DNA of 64,000 nt from the NCBI RefSeq assembly GCF_000373585.1, contig NZ_KB891888.1, positions 51,225 to 115,224 of the forward strand, written 5' to 3'. Source of the DNA: Streptomyces sp. MspMP-M5. GTDB lineage: Bacteria; Actinomycetota; Actinomycetes; Streptomycetales; Streptomycetaceae. Shown piece by piece: positions 7,912 through 15,680 of the stretch (the first letter of the stretch is position 1; each line of letters starts with the position of its first letter). A program made the translations under genes and the position numbers. The notes beneath the pieces are model-generated. The model saw only the letters and a list, made by a program, of their open reading frames with translations. It was not told where the DNA came from and did not search any database.

Positions 7912-9015
7912 GTGAGCCGTAAGTTGTGGGTCGCGCAGGCAGTGACGGCGGGCCTGCTGGCCGGTGGGGCCGCCGTCACGACGGTGACACCCGCCTGGGC
8001 CGACGCCCCGGTGCCCGCCGTCGTCTCGGCCGACCAGGCGGCGAAGCAGGACATGTCCGCCAGGGCCGCGGCGGCCGAGGAGGCGCGCAACTACGTCCAC
8101 CGGCTGGCGATGTCGGGTATGCCTGCCGAGATCCGCGCCTCCGCGTGGAACGCGCTGCTCAACTCCCGTGGGGACGAGGCGATCGCGGAGTGGCTGGCGC
8201 CCGGCGGCGGCTACGACTACGCCAAGCAGCGGCTGCGGGACACCCGGGCCCGGAACAAGGCGTTCTGCGCACGGGTCGTCCAGACCCACACCGCCGAGTT
8301 CTCCCCGGCGGCACGCGCCGCGGCCGCCCGTGCGTTGAAGGGCACGGACGCGGACCGGGCTGCGTTCGTGCGGACCGGGTACGCCGAGGCGCTGCAGCGC
8401 GACCGGGCCAGCCGTGAGGCGGACGGCCAGCGCAAGCTGGAAGTCGCCAACAGGGACCGTGAGTACGTCCGTTCGGTCGCCGAGACCGACTCGGGCGAGC
8501 AGGTACGGGTGGCCGCCCAGTGGGCGCTGCGGCCCGGCGCGACCGACGCGGACATCGCGGAATTCTTCGGCTACGGCTGGGTGAACGGGGCGACCCTGGA
8601 CCTGGAGAGCCGCCGGCTGCGGAACGCGGACGCGGAGCGGGTGCGGCACAACACCCTGTCCCGTCTGATCAAGCAGGCGGAGGAGGCCGAGGCCGCGGTG
8701 AACGGCGCGGTCGACGCGGCGAAGGCCAGGGCCGAGGCCGAACGTGCCTGGCAGGCGGTCGGCGAACACGCGGGCGCCGCGCAGAAGGCATGGCTGGCCG
8801 AGCAGGCCGCCGCCAAGACCCAGGCGGAGAACTGGAAGCACGTCGCCCAGCGCGCCAAGGAAGCCGCGGACGGGATCTGGAAGAGCATCGCCGACCCGGC
8901 CGAGTCCACCGGGGACGCCTGGGCCGAGGAACAGGCACAGGCGGTCGAGACCGCCCGCTTCTGGCAGGACATGTACGACCGCGCCCAGGCATCCGAGAGC
9001 CGCGTCAAGGGCTGA
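7912..9015 (+). CDS. Secreted ALF-repeat protein with C-terminal coiled coil
   Basis: I start at GTG 7912 because GAAAGG lies eight bases upstream and the product then begins with a clean signal peptide (MSRKLWVAQAVTAGLLAGGAAV to PAWADAP). An in-frame ATG at 7882 lacks a ribosome site. The 367-residue protein has repeated ALF units: AWNALLNSRGDEAIAEWLAPG, AAARALKGTDADRAAFVRTGYAEA, AQWALRPGATDADIAEFFGYGW. An Ala/Glu-rich helical region follows from about residue 245 (EEAEAAVNGAVDAAKARAEA). No toxin tip is present. It shares repeat type and export with the adjoining 9139 gene, from which it is separated by a terminator hairpin. The function is unknown; a structural or delivery partner is plausible. 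Confidence 0.75.
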   Translation: MSRKLWVAQAVTAGLLAGGAAVTTVTPAWADAPVPAVVSADQAAKQDMSARAAAAEEARNYVHRLAMSGMPAEIRASAWNALLNSRGDEAIAEWLAPGGGYDYAKQRLRDTRARNKAFCARVVQTHTAEFSPAARAAAARALKGTDADRAAFVRTGYAEALQRDRASREADGQRKLEVANRDREYVRSVAETDSGEQVRVAAQWALRPGATDADIAEFFGYGWVNGATLDLESRRLRNADAERVRHNTLSRLIKQAEEAEAAVNGAVDAAKARAEAERAWQAVGEHAGAAQKAWLAEQAAAKTQAENWKHVAQRAKEAADGIWKSIADPAESTGDAWAEEQAQAVETARFWQDMYDRAQASESRVKG

Positions 9016-9030
9016 CCTTCCCAGTCGTTC

Positions 9031-9058
9031 AGCCGGCGCGCGGCCGTGCGCGCCGGCT
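9031..9058. terminator. Perfect 11-bp GC hairpin
   Basis: AGCCGGCGCGC (9031-9041) and GCGCGCCGGCT (9048-9058) pair perfectly around a six-base loop, 15 bases after the stop codon of the ALF gene. Confidence 0.7.
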
Positions 9059-9138
9059 GATGCCCCCTGCCCTGCTCCCACATGCAGGCAGGGGATTTTT
9101 CTATACATCCAACTCATCCCAATTGGGGGTTTCTTTCC

Positions 9139-12100
9139 GTGAGGGGAAGATTCCGGCCGCGAGCCGGAAGACCACGCGGCGGCGGTCTCGCCGGGATAGC
9201 GCGCAAGACGGTGACCACGACCGTGGTCGTCGCACTGCTCGGCGGTATGACGAGCCAGGCAACGGCCGCGACCGCAGAGCACTTGCAGCGCGCCGAGAAC
9301 AAGGCCGACTTCACCCAGGCGATGGCGAACCTGGACCGGCTGGCCTCCGCGCTGCCGAAGACGTCGGCCGCACCGGCCGCCGCGCCGCGCTCGGAGCTGG
9401 ACCGGATCAGCGCGGAACGCGACCGCCAATACGTCGAGGACCTCGCGGAGTTCGGCGAGGAGGAGGAAGTCCGCGAGGCCGCGAAGAAGGCTCTGGAGAG
9501 CGACGACCCGAACGCGATCAAGGAGTTCCTGGAGCACGGCGAGGCCGACGCCCGCCAGCGCGCCAAGGACAAGAAGAACGGTACCGACGCCGAGAACCGC
9601 AAGAAGATCGAGGCGATGCGCGGCACCGGCGGGCCGACGTTCAACGCCGAGGTCGAACGCGTTCTGGGGCCGAAGGCGACCGCCAAGGACCGTGAGGACT
9701 TCCTGGCCTTCGGGGCGGAGATCGCCCGCCAGAAGGACCAGAAGGACGAGAAGAACGCCAAGGAGCGCGCGGCCGAACTCCGCAAGCGCGTGGAACTGCT
9801 GGCCGGCGCCGGCGGTCCCGAGGTGAAGAAGGCCGCCCAGGCCGCGCTGGACGCGGGCACCGACAAGGCGATCGAGGAGTTCCTGGAAAAGGGCTACCAG
9901 ATCGCGGCGAAGAAGGACGCCGACGACCGGGCGGCCCAGGAGAAGGCCCAGAAGGAGGCCCAGGAGGCCGCGGAGAAACTGCGTGAGCTGGCCGAGAAGG
10001 CCCGGCGCGCGGCGGAGGCCCGTACCAAGCTGATCGGCTTCCACGGCGATGCGGTCAAGGCCCTCAAGGACGCGTCGAATGCGATGACGTCGGCGGCCCA
10101 GGCATCGCGTGAGGCCGACCGGATGCTCTCGGCGGACCGCGCCGGCAAGCGACTGTCCTCCTACGACGACGTCAAGGCCGAGGTCGAACGCCAGGTCGGG
10201 TACGCCGCCGAGGCGGCCAGGCGGGCCAAGGTCGCGGCGGGCCAGGCCAAGGTCGAGGCCGACGTCCTGGTGGAGACCGGGCTGACCTACGGCACGCAGT
10301 GGTCCGAGGTCGCCTCAGGCATCGCGGCCGCGTCGGACGCGGCGGCCAAGGCAGCCCGGACCGCGCAGCACGCCGTCGACGCCACCGCCGCCGACGCCGC
10401 GGCGCTGGACGGCAAGAACGCCGCCGAAGCACACGAGCAGCAGGCCAAGAAGTGGCGCGCCAACGCCGAGGAGCACGCCAAGGCTGCGGCCCAGCTGGCC
10501 GCGGCCGCGGACAACCAGGCCAAGGTCGCTGCCGACGCCGCCGCTCGGGCCAAGCAGGCCCGCCTCGACGCCGAGAAGGCCGAGCGGGAAGCCTGGGAGC
10601 ACGCCAAGAAGACCCGCGAAGCCCGCGTCGAGGCCCAGCGCCAGGCCAAGATCGCCGCCGAGCAGCGCGCGATCGCCGAACGCGAACGCAACCTGGCCGC
10701 CCAGGCACGGGCCCGCGCCGAACGCGAACGCGACGCCGCCGCGGCGGCACGGGCGCGTGCGGAGGCCGAGGCCCGTACGGCGGCCGCGGCCCGCGCCGAG
10801 GCCCAGTCGGCCGCGGCCAGGGCTGCCTCGGCACGTGCCGGCGCCGCCGAGAAGGAAGGCATCGCCGCCAAGGCGGACGAGAAGGCCCGCGGCGAGGAGA
10901 CCAACGCCCGCAACGCCCGCAACGCGGCGTTCAAGGCCGAGCAGAACCACCAGGCCAAGGAAGCGCGCGCCAAGGCCACCGAGGCGATGGCCGCTTCGGG
11001 CCGCGGCACCGCGGCCGCGGGCGAGGCCAGTGCCGCGGCAGAGGCAGCGCGCGCGGACGCCAACGCCGCGGGCGTGGCGGCCGGTCAGGCCCGCAGCGCC
11101 GCCGACACGGCGAGCGGTGCCGCGGTACGTGCCCGTTCCGCGGCCACCGAGGCCGCGGGCGCAGCCGCCCGTGCTCGGGCCGCGGCAGCCGAGGCCGGCG
11201 CACACGCCGCGCGTGCCAACGTCGCCGCCAACAACGCCGAAGCCGCCGCCGCGCGTGCCAACGCCGCCGCGAACAAGGCCGAGGCCGAGTACCGGGCAAC
11301 CCACGCCGCGGCGCTGAAGGCCAACACCAAGGCAGCCGAGGCCACCGCCCAGGAAGCCCGCGCCGGCATCGCCGCACATGAGGCATCCCGCCTGGCCGAA
11401 CAGGCCGCCGTCCACGCCAACCAGGCATTGCAGGCAGCCAACCGCACCAAGGAAGAAGCCGAAGGCGCGGTCCGCGAAGCGGCCATGGCCAGGCTCCAGT
11501 CCACCATCGCCGTCCAGGCATCCGGCGCCGCCCGGAACACCGCGGCCGGGATCGCCGATCCGGCCAACACCGCCATCGAGCTGACGGCCCCCTTCTCCGG
11601 CAAGGACGTCGACGCCGACTTCGCCGCCGAGGTCGCCAAGGCCGCCCAGGAGACCGGCCAGGAGCAGGTAGCCGCCGCCGAGGCCAAGGCCGCCGAAGCG
11701 GTCAAGGCCGCCGAGGCCGCCGAGGCCGCCGCCAAGCGGGCCAACGCGCAGGTCGCCCCGGCCTTCAAGGCCGCCGCCGAAGCCGCACGCTCCTCGGCCA
11801 ACGCCGCACGTTCCGCGGCCGCGGCGATGAAGTCCGCGGCCGAAGCCGCCGTCGACGGCGCCAAGGCACGGGCCGCCGCGGCATCCGCCAACAAGGCCGA
11901 CGCACAGGCCAAGGGCGACGCCGGCCTCGCCCGCCAGGCCGCCAACCAGGCCGCCGCGGACGCGGCAGCCGCACGCAAGGCAGCCAACGAGGCCGAAGCC
12001 GAGGCCGCCCGGGCCCGCAAGGCCGCCGCCGAGGCGGACCAGCACGCCGCCGCGGCCAACAGCGCCGCGAACCAGGCCGAACACGAAGCCAGCGTCGCCC

Positions 12101-13197
12101 AGGGCGCGGCAGCCCAGGCAGAGAAGGACGCCGCCGACGCGGACAAGCTGGCCGACTCCGCCGACAACCACGCCAAGTCCGCAGAGGCAGCGGCCAAGAA
12201 CGCCAACAAGTACGCCAAGGAAGCGGACGAGGCGGCAAAGAAGGCCGAGGAATACGAGCGGGAACAGGAACGGAAGCGCCGGGCGGAAGCCGCCAAGCTG
12301 GATGGCAAGAATGGCGGCGCTCAGCTGGATGGGGCGGAGAAGCAGGACCTTGAAGACGAGGGTATCTCGCCTGAGGAGTACGAGAAGGCCCGCAAGGCCG
12401 CAGAAAAGTCGATCAAGGACTTCCTGCTCGAAAATGGCGGCAAAGTCCTTGAAGAGCTCCTCGGTCTCGACGACATCAAGAAGTGCTTCACCGAAGGAAA
12501 TATCGAAAGCTGCTTCTGGACGCTGATCGGCGCTCTACCGTGGGGCAAAGCCCTCCAGGTAGTCAAGAAGCTTCCAGAAGTCTCCAAGGCTGTCTATCGC
12601 ATTGCCACAGGCATCGGCAAATTCCTCGAAGAGTCCGCTGCGGCAAAGAAGGTGATCGGCAAGAGTCAGGAGTTCCTTGACAAGATCCGGAAGGGTGCTG
12701 GGGCCTGCGTATATAAGGCCAGTAGCTTCACGTCAAAAAAACCGGTTCTCACGACCGGCAACATACGCAAGCCAGTCAAGGGCATCCACGCGTACCATGC
12801 ACTGGCGGGCCAGACTTCGGTTCTCGCCGTCAACGTCACGACCTGCCCGGTCTCGCCGAGCGGCTTCACCAACCTCGGAGGGGGGAGTTTCCAGTCTCCC
12901 GGGGGGCTGGTATACGGCACCGGGTCCGCTCATGGGCACCGCCTGACGCACGTGATGGAGCACGCAAAGCCGGATCCCTCGAAACCCGCGCATAGCGTTT
13001 TCAAGAACAACACGCAGAGCGATATCCTCTCACTTCTTGATGAGGGATGGGCTAAGCGAGGCACGCCGGACCCCAATGATCCAGCCAAGTACATCGTAGA
13101 TATGGGCAAGGTTGTCGGCACGGGAGGCGAGAGGAAACTCCGGATCGTCGTAGCCCCCGGAACGAATAAGATCATCACCGCCTTTCCGCAGGCATAA
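9139..13197 (+). CDS. Polymorphic toxin: ALF repeats, long coiled coil, pretoxin and C-terminal toxin domain
   Basis: I choose GTG 9139 (ATTGGGGG about ten bases upstream) over ATG 9082, because the product then starts with a basic region and export signal (MRGRFRPRAGRPRGGG, then VTTTVVVALLGGMTSQATA). Of 1,352 residues, about 110-262 contain three ALF repeats (ALESDDPNAIKEFLEHG, LGPKATAKDREDFLAFG, ALDAGTDKAIEEFLEKG). Residues about 270-1050 are an almost uninterrupted Ala/Glu/Lys/Arg coiled coil. From about 1085 composition changes: KKCFTEGNIESCFWTLIGAL-PWGKAL resembles the pretoxin module of actinobacterial toxins. The final 100 residues form a compact domain with HGHRLTHVMEH, PAHSVF and MGKVVGTGGERKLRIVV. 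The spaced His residues followed by basic residues suggest a nuclease of the BECR/EndoU type, but I cannot name the family. A candidate immunity gene follows 14 bases downstream. Confidence 0.8.
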   Translation: MRGRFRPRAGRPRGGGLAGIARKTVTTTVVVALLGGMTSQATAATAEHLQRAENKADFTQAMANLDRLASALPKTSAAPAAAPRSELDRISAERDRQYVEDLAEFGEEEEVREAAKKALESDDPNAIKEFLEHGEADARQRAKDKKNGTDAENRKKIEAMRGTGGPTFNAEVERVLGPKATAKDREDFLAFGAEIARQKDQKDEKNAKERAAELRKRVELLAGAGGPEVKKAAQAALDAGTDKAIEEFLEKGYQIAAKKDADDRAAQEKAQKEAQEAAEKLRELAEKARRAAEARTKLIGFHGDAVKALKDASNAMTSAAQASREADRMLSADRAGKRLSSYDDVKAEVERQVGYAAEAARRAKVAAGQAKVEADVLVETGLTYGTQWSEVASGIAAASDAAAKAARTAQHAVDATAADAAALDGKNAAEAHEQQAKKWRANAEEHAKAAAQLAAAADNQAKVAADAAARAKQARLDAEKAEREAWEHAKKTREARVEAQRQAKIAAEQRAIAERERNLAAQARARAERERDAAAAARARAEAEARTAAAARAEAQSAAARAASARAGAAEKEGIAAKADEKARGEETNARNARNAAFKAEQNHQAKEARAKATEAMAASGRGTAAAGEASAAAEAARADANAAGVAAGQARSAADTASGAAVRARSAATEAAGAAARARAAAAEAGAHAARANVAANNAEAAAARANAAANKAEAEYRATHAAALKANTKAAEATAQEARAGIAAHEASRLAEQAAVHANQALQAANRTKEEAEGAVREAAMARLQSTIAVQASGAARNTAAGIADPANTAIELTAPFSGKDVDADFAAEVAKAAQETGQEQVAAAEAKAAEAVKAAEAAEAAAKRANAQVAPAFKAAAEAARSSANAARSAAAAMKSAAEAAVDGAKARAAAASANKADAQAKGDAGLARQAANQAAADAAAARKAANEAEAEAARARKAAAEADQHAAAANSAANQAEHEASVAQGAAAQAEKDAADADKLADSADNHAKSAEAAAKNANKYAKEADEAAKKAEEYEREQERKRRAEAAKLDGKNGGAQLDGAEKQDLEDEGISPEEYEKARKAAEKSIKDFLLENGGKVLEELLGLDDIKKCFTEGNIESCFWTLIGALPWGKALQVVKKLPEVSKAVYRIATGIGKFLEESAAAKKVIGKSQEFLDKIRKGAGACVYKASSFTSKKPVLTTGNIRKPVKGIHAYHALAGQTSVLAVNVTTCPVSPSGFTNLGGGSFQSPGGLVYGTGSAHGHRLTHVMEHAKPDPSKPAHSVFKNNTQSDILSLLDEGWAKRGTPDPNDPAKYIVDMGKVVGTGGERKLRIVVAPGTNKIITAFPQA

Positions 13198-13211
13198 AGG
13201 AAGGAGTTAGC

Positions 13212-13421
13212 ATGACATGCTGTCCGAGATGCGGGCAGGGCTGGGTGGTGCTGTGCCGCCTGCCGGGGCAATCAGACCCTTTCCGCGTATGCGAAGAATG
13301 CGACACGGTATGGGCAGAGGGAGAGCCGACCAATGAGCCTCCTTTCATGATCCTCGAAGAATACCTGGCCAAGTTCGGCAAGCCGCCTCTCTGGTCCAAT
13401 CTCGAGCGTCTAGAGGGTTAG
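13212..13421 (+). CDS. Small zinc-ribbon-like protein, candidate immunity protein
   Basis: The product has 69 residues, starts at ATG 13212 with a strong GGAAGGAG site, and lies 14 bases after the toxin stop. Two Cys pairs (CPRCGQGWV near residue 4 and CEECDTVW near residue 27) suggest a zinc ribbon. The second half (ILEEYLAKFGKPPLWSNLERL) is an amphipathic helix. Position, size and co-transcription are those of an immunity protein for the toxin tip. Similar Cys-pair proteins occur behind actinobacterial polymorphic toxins, but I know of no proven function for this one. Its base composition is lower in G+C than the upstream coiled-coil region, like the toxin tip, so both may have been acquired together. 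Confidence 0.7.
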   Translation: MTCCPRCGQGWVVLCRLPGQSDPFRVCEECDTVWAEGEPTNEPPFMILEEYLAKFGKPPLWSNLERLEG

Positions 13422-13434
13422 ACTTAACTTCCCC

Positions 13435-13472
13435 AGAATGGCCCGCCAGATCACTGGCGGGCCATTCTTTTC
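13435..13472 (+). terminator. Intrinsic terminator of the toxin-immunity unit
   Basis: AGAATGGCCCGCCAG (13435-13449) pairs perfectly with CTGGCGGGCCATTCT (13454-13468) around the loop ATCA, followed by a T-rich tail. It is a classic rho-independent terminator, 13 bases after the last stop. Confidence 0.9.
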
Positions 13473-13556
13473 TGCAGAAATGCACTCTCACGACGCAGAT
13501 ATGATTCCCTTGAGGGATACTCACCAGATCTAGAATAATGGTGACCGGATAGCTGG

Positions 13557-13795
13557 TCAGTTGAGTGCGGGGATCCAGGGGCCACGGCGGCCGAAGAGCT
13601 GGGTGAAGGTGTCGAGGGTGTCCTGGCCGTTCTTCTTGGCGGGCTCGGGTAACTGCGCAGGGTGAGGAAGCGGCGGGTGCCGTTGAAGGTGCGTCAGCAG
13701 CCGGAGACGTTCAGCTGGATCTTGGCCATGCGGATGGCCTGTTCAGAGGCGTTGTTGTCGAACGGGACGTTCCAGGCGGTGGCGAACGCGGGACT
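13557..13795 (-). pseudogene. IS66-family transposase C-terminal remnant
   Basis: On the minus strand the segment FATAWNVPFDNNASEQAIRM plus AKIQLNVSGC is the hallmark of IS66-family TnpC C-termini. It is then interrupted: the expected Trp after SGC is TGA, and after RTFNGTRRFLTLRSY a length change breaks the frame. The expected ending (KKNGQDTLDTFTQLFGRRGP, then WIPALN and stop at 13557) is still readable in another frame. Nothing upstream looks like the rest of the transposase. It is a decayed fragment marking an old insertion at the border of the toxin island. Confidence 0.8.
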
Positions 13796-14325
13796 TTGGC
13801 CGGAACGCCTGTCCCGCCCGACGAAGACGAACCGCCCCGGTCCGAGTTCGCTCAGACCAACCGTCGTCCTCCCGGACAGCAGCCGAAAACCAACCCCCGC
13901 AGGCTTCCAAGCGGCCACCTGCGCGCCATGATGGACCGCGCTGACACCGATTCATTGGTGTCGTGGATCTCAGTCACCCACCACATAGAGATCAGGGCGA
14001 ACGCGATGGAGCGGGTCCCAGCTGATTCCTCTCCAGTCCGGGGCACCTGATCCGGGTTCGGATGTGCCACTCGCCGAGAACACCCTGAGATCCCGACCCG
14101 GTCGCCACCGAGGATGCACTCGCTGGAGAGGACTTCGGCCCTGGCAGGCACGTGTGGCTCCCATACGATCTGGTGGAGGTCCCCATGGGCTCCCACCCCA
14201 CTGACCAGCTGCTCAGATGCCTCCAGCGGCCACCCACCTCTGGGATTTTTCAGGGACTTTCAGCTCTGGCGGAGGGACTTCCGAGGGACTTTAGGCTGTG
14301 TAAGGCGGCAAGCGCTGGAAAAGCC
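13796..14325. other. Gene-poor segment between IS66 remnant and rnpB
   Basis: Several short ORFs overlap on both strands, but none shows a recognisable domain or coherent codon bias. Three copies of GGGACTT occur within 14250-14292. I read the stretch as scar DNA from mobile elements; no function is proposed. Confidence 0.4.
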
Positions 14326-14361
14326 GGAAAGGGCCTCCGACACAGGTCAGAGGCCCTTTCC
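14326..14361 (-). terminator. Terminator of rnpB
   Basis: On the minus strand, GGAAAGGGCCTC (14361-14350) pairs perfectly with GAGGCCCTTTCC (14337-14326) around a 12-base loop, followed by GGCTTTTCC. It sits just beyond the 3' end of the RNase P RNA. Confidence 0.8.
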
Positions 14362-14381
14362 AGGATGAAGTCCCAGGTGGG

Positions 14382-14788
14382 GCGGACGAGTCGGCCTGTA
14401 CGCCGGGTTTTGTCTCCGGGCGACCTTGCGGTCGGCCGGGAGGCGGCCATCCATCTAGGGCTGTCGTTGCCGGCAGCCTCGTGCGGTCTACCCGCGGACT
14501 CGGGCGGGCAGCCCTCGATCGTCCGCGCAGGGCCATCAGCCGATGGCCCCTCTTGACCTTGCTCCGGGTGGGGTTTACCTAGCTGCCCAGGTCACCCTGG
14601 GCACTGGTGGTCTCTTACACCACCGTTTCACCCTTACCGAGGACCGAGGTCCCCGGCGGTTTGCTTTCTGTGGCACTGTCCCGCGGGTCACCCCGGGTGG
14701 GTGTTACCCACCACCCTGCCCTGTGGAGCCCGGACGTTCCTCGGGGGGATCGATGATCCCCACGCGACCGCCCGGCCGGCTCGTCCGC
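14382..14788 (-). ncRNA. rnpB: RNase P RNA (M1 RNA, bacterial type A)
   Basis: Read on the minus strand, the gene begins near CGGACGAGCCGGCCGGGCGG at 14788 and ends near CGACTCGTCC at about 14384, whose pairing closes the P1 helix. Between them are the conserved core blocks: GAGGAACGTCCGGGCTCCAC (reverse complement near 14725), ACAGWGCCAC-like AGAAAGCAAACCGCC, GGTAAGGGTGAAACGG, and the 3' core around AAACCCGGCGTACAGGCCG. Length, about 407 bases, fits actinobacterial type A RNase P RNA. It is the catalytic subunit that matures tRNA 5' ends. No protein-coding gene is believed to overlap it, although spurious ORFs do. Exact ends are estimates within about five bases. Confidence 0.95.
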
Positions 14789-14836
14789 CGTGCCGACCAT
14801 GCTACCTGGCGGATTCCGTGGATCGATTCCGGCGGG

Positions 14837-14867
14837 TTGACCTTGCCGTTGCGTCAACGTTTTTACT
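14837..14867 (+). promoter_or_regulatory. MerR-type autoregulated promoter with dyad in a 19-bp spacer
   Basis: The -35 is TTGACC (14837-14842) and the -10 is TTTACT (14862-14867), separated by exactly 19 bp, the over-long spacer that MerR-family activators correct. The spacer holds the palindrome CGTTGCGTCAACG (14847-14859). The predicted transcription start falls on the A of ATG 14874, so the mRNA would be leaderless. Autoregulation is inferred from this architecture. Confidence 0.8.
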
Positions 14868-14873
14868 GGCGGC

Positions 14874-15680
14874 ATGCGCATCGGGGAACTGGCCGGGATG
14901 GCCGGTGTCAGCACGCGGACCGTTCGGCACTACCACCACCTGGGGCTGCTTCCGGAGCCGGAGCGGCGGGCGAACGGCTACCGGGAGTACGGGCTGCGCG
15001 ACGCGGTGGCGCTGGCGCGGGTGCGGCGGCTGACGGAGCTGGGCCTCGGGCTGGAGGAGGTCCGGGACGTGCTGGCCGACGACGCCGGCCGGGAGCTGCG
15101 GGAGGTGCTGGCGGAGCTGGACGCGGACCTGGCGCGGCAGGAGGAGGCGCTGCGGGCCCGGCGGGCGCGGCTGGCGGAGCTGCTGCGGCGTACCGAGGAG
15201 CCGGGCGGGCTGCCGGAGGAGGGGCCGGTGTCGGAGCAACTGGCGGAGATCTTCGCGGAGATGGCGCGGACGTCGGCGGCGCTGCCCGGGCCAGAGCCGG
15301 CGATGGCGGCGCGGGAGCGGGAGATCCTGGCGCTGCTGGAGGCGTCGGGCGACGGGCGGGCGCGGGGGGCGATGGCGGCGGCGCTGCGGGAGATGTTCGC
15401 GGAGCCGGGCTCGATGGAGCGGGCGTATGCCGCGTACGGGTTGCTGGACGCGCTGGCGGGGGCGGAGGTGGACGATCCGCGGGTGGCCGAGGCCGCGCGG
15501 GCGATGGTGGAGTGCGTGCCCGAGGAGGTGGTGGCGGCGATCGCGGCCGGGGCCGGGGCGGTGGAGGGCTCGGGGCGCGGGGCCGAGGTCTGGGCGGAGC
15601 TGCTGGTGATGGAGCTGGCGCCGGCACAGGCGGAGGCGATGCGGAGGGCCATGCGGATGATCGCGGAGGGGGAGCGATGA
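14874..15680 (+). CDS. MerR-family transcriptional regulator
   Basis: The product has 268 residues. It opens with the MerR winged-helix signature MRIGELAGMAGVSTRTVRHY-YHLGLLPEP-type motif, then NGYREYGLRDAVALARVRRL and a Glu/Arg-rich dimerisation coiled coil to about residue 105 (ELDADLARQEEALRARRARL). The long Ala/Glu-rich C-terminal domain (110-268) has no Cys cluster for metal binding, so a small-molecule or multidrug-type effector domain is more likely. It starts at ATG 14874 with no ribosome site because the promoter predicts a leaderless transcript. Its stop overlaps the next start (ATGA), so the membrane protein at 15677 is probably co-expressed and could be its target. Confidence 0.9.
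   Translation: MRIGELAGMAGVSTRTVRHYHHLGLLPEPERRANGYREYGLRDAVALARVRRLTELGLGLEEVRDVLADDAGRELREVLAELDADLARQEEALRARRARLAELLRRTEEPGGLPEEGPVSEQLAEIFAEMARTSAALPGPEPAMAAREREILALLEASGDGRARGAMAAALREMFAEPGSMERAYAAYGLLDALAGAEVDDPRVAEAARAMVECVPEEVVAAIAAGAGAVEGSGRGAEVWAELLVMELAPAQAEAMRRAMRMIAEGER

Noticed and set aside
7858..10044. 728-codon minus-strand ORF opposite the ALF and toxin genes
   Set aside because: It lies fully antisense to two well-supported genes. Its translation is a Gly/Leu/Arg-rich mirror of GC3-biased codons with no domain, a known artefact in high-GC DNA.
10315..12171. 618-codon Gly-rich minus-strand ORF
   Set aside because: It is the shadow of the Ala-rich coiled-coil region: GCC/GCG Ala codons read as Gly on the other strand. 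There is no start signal and no recognisable motif.
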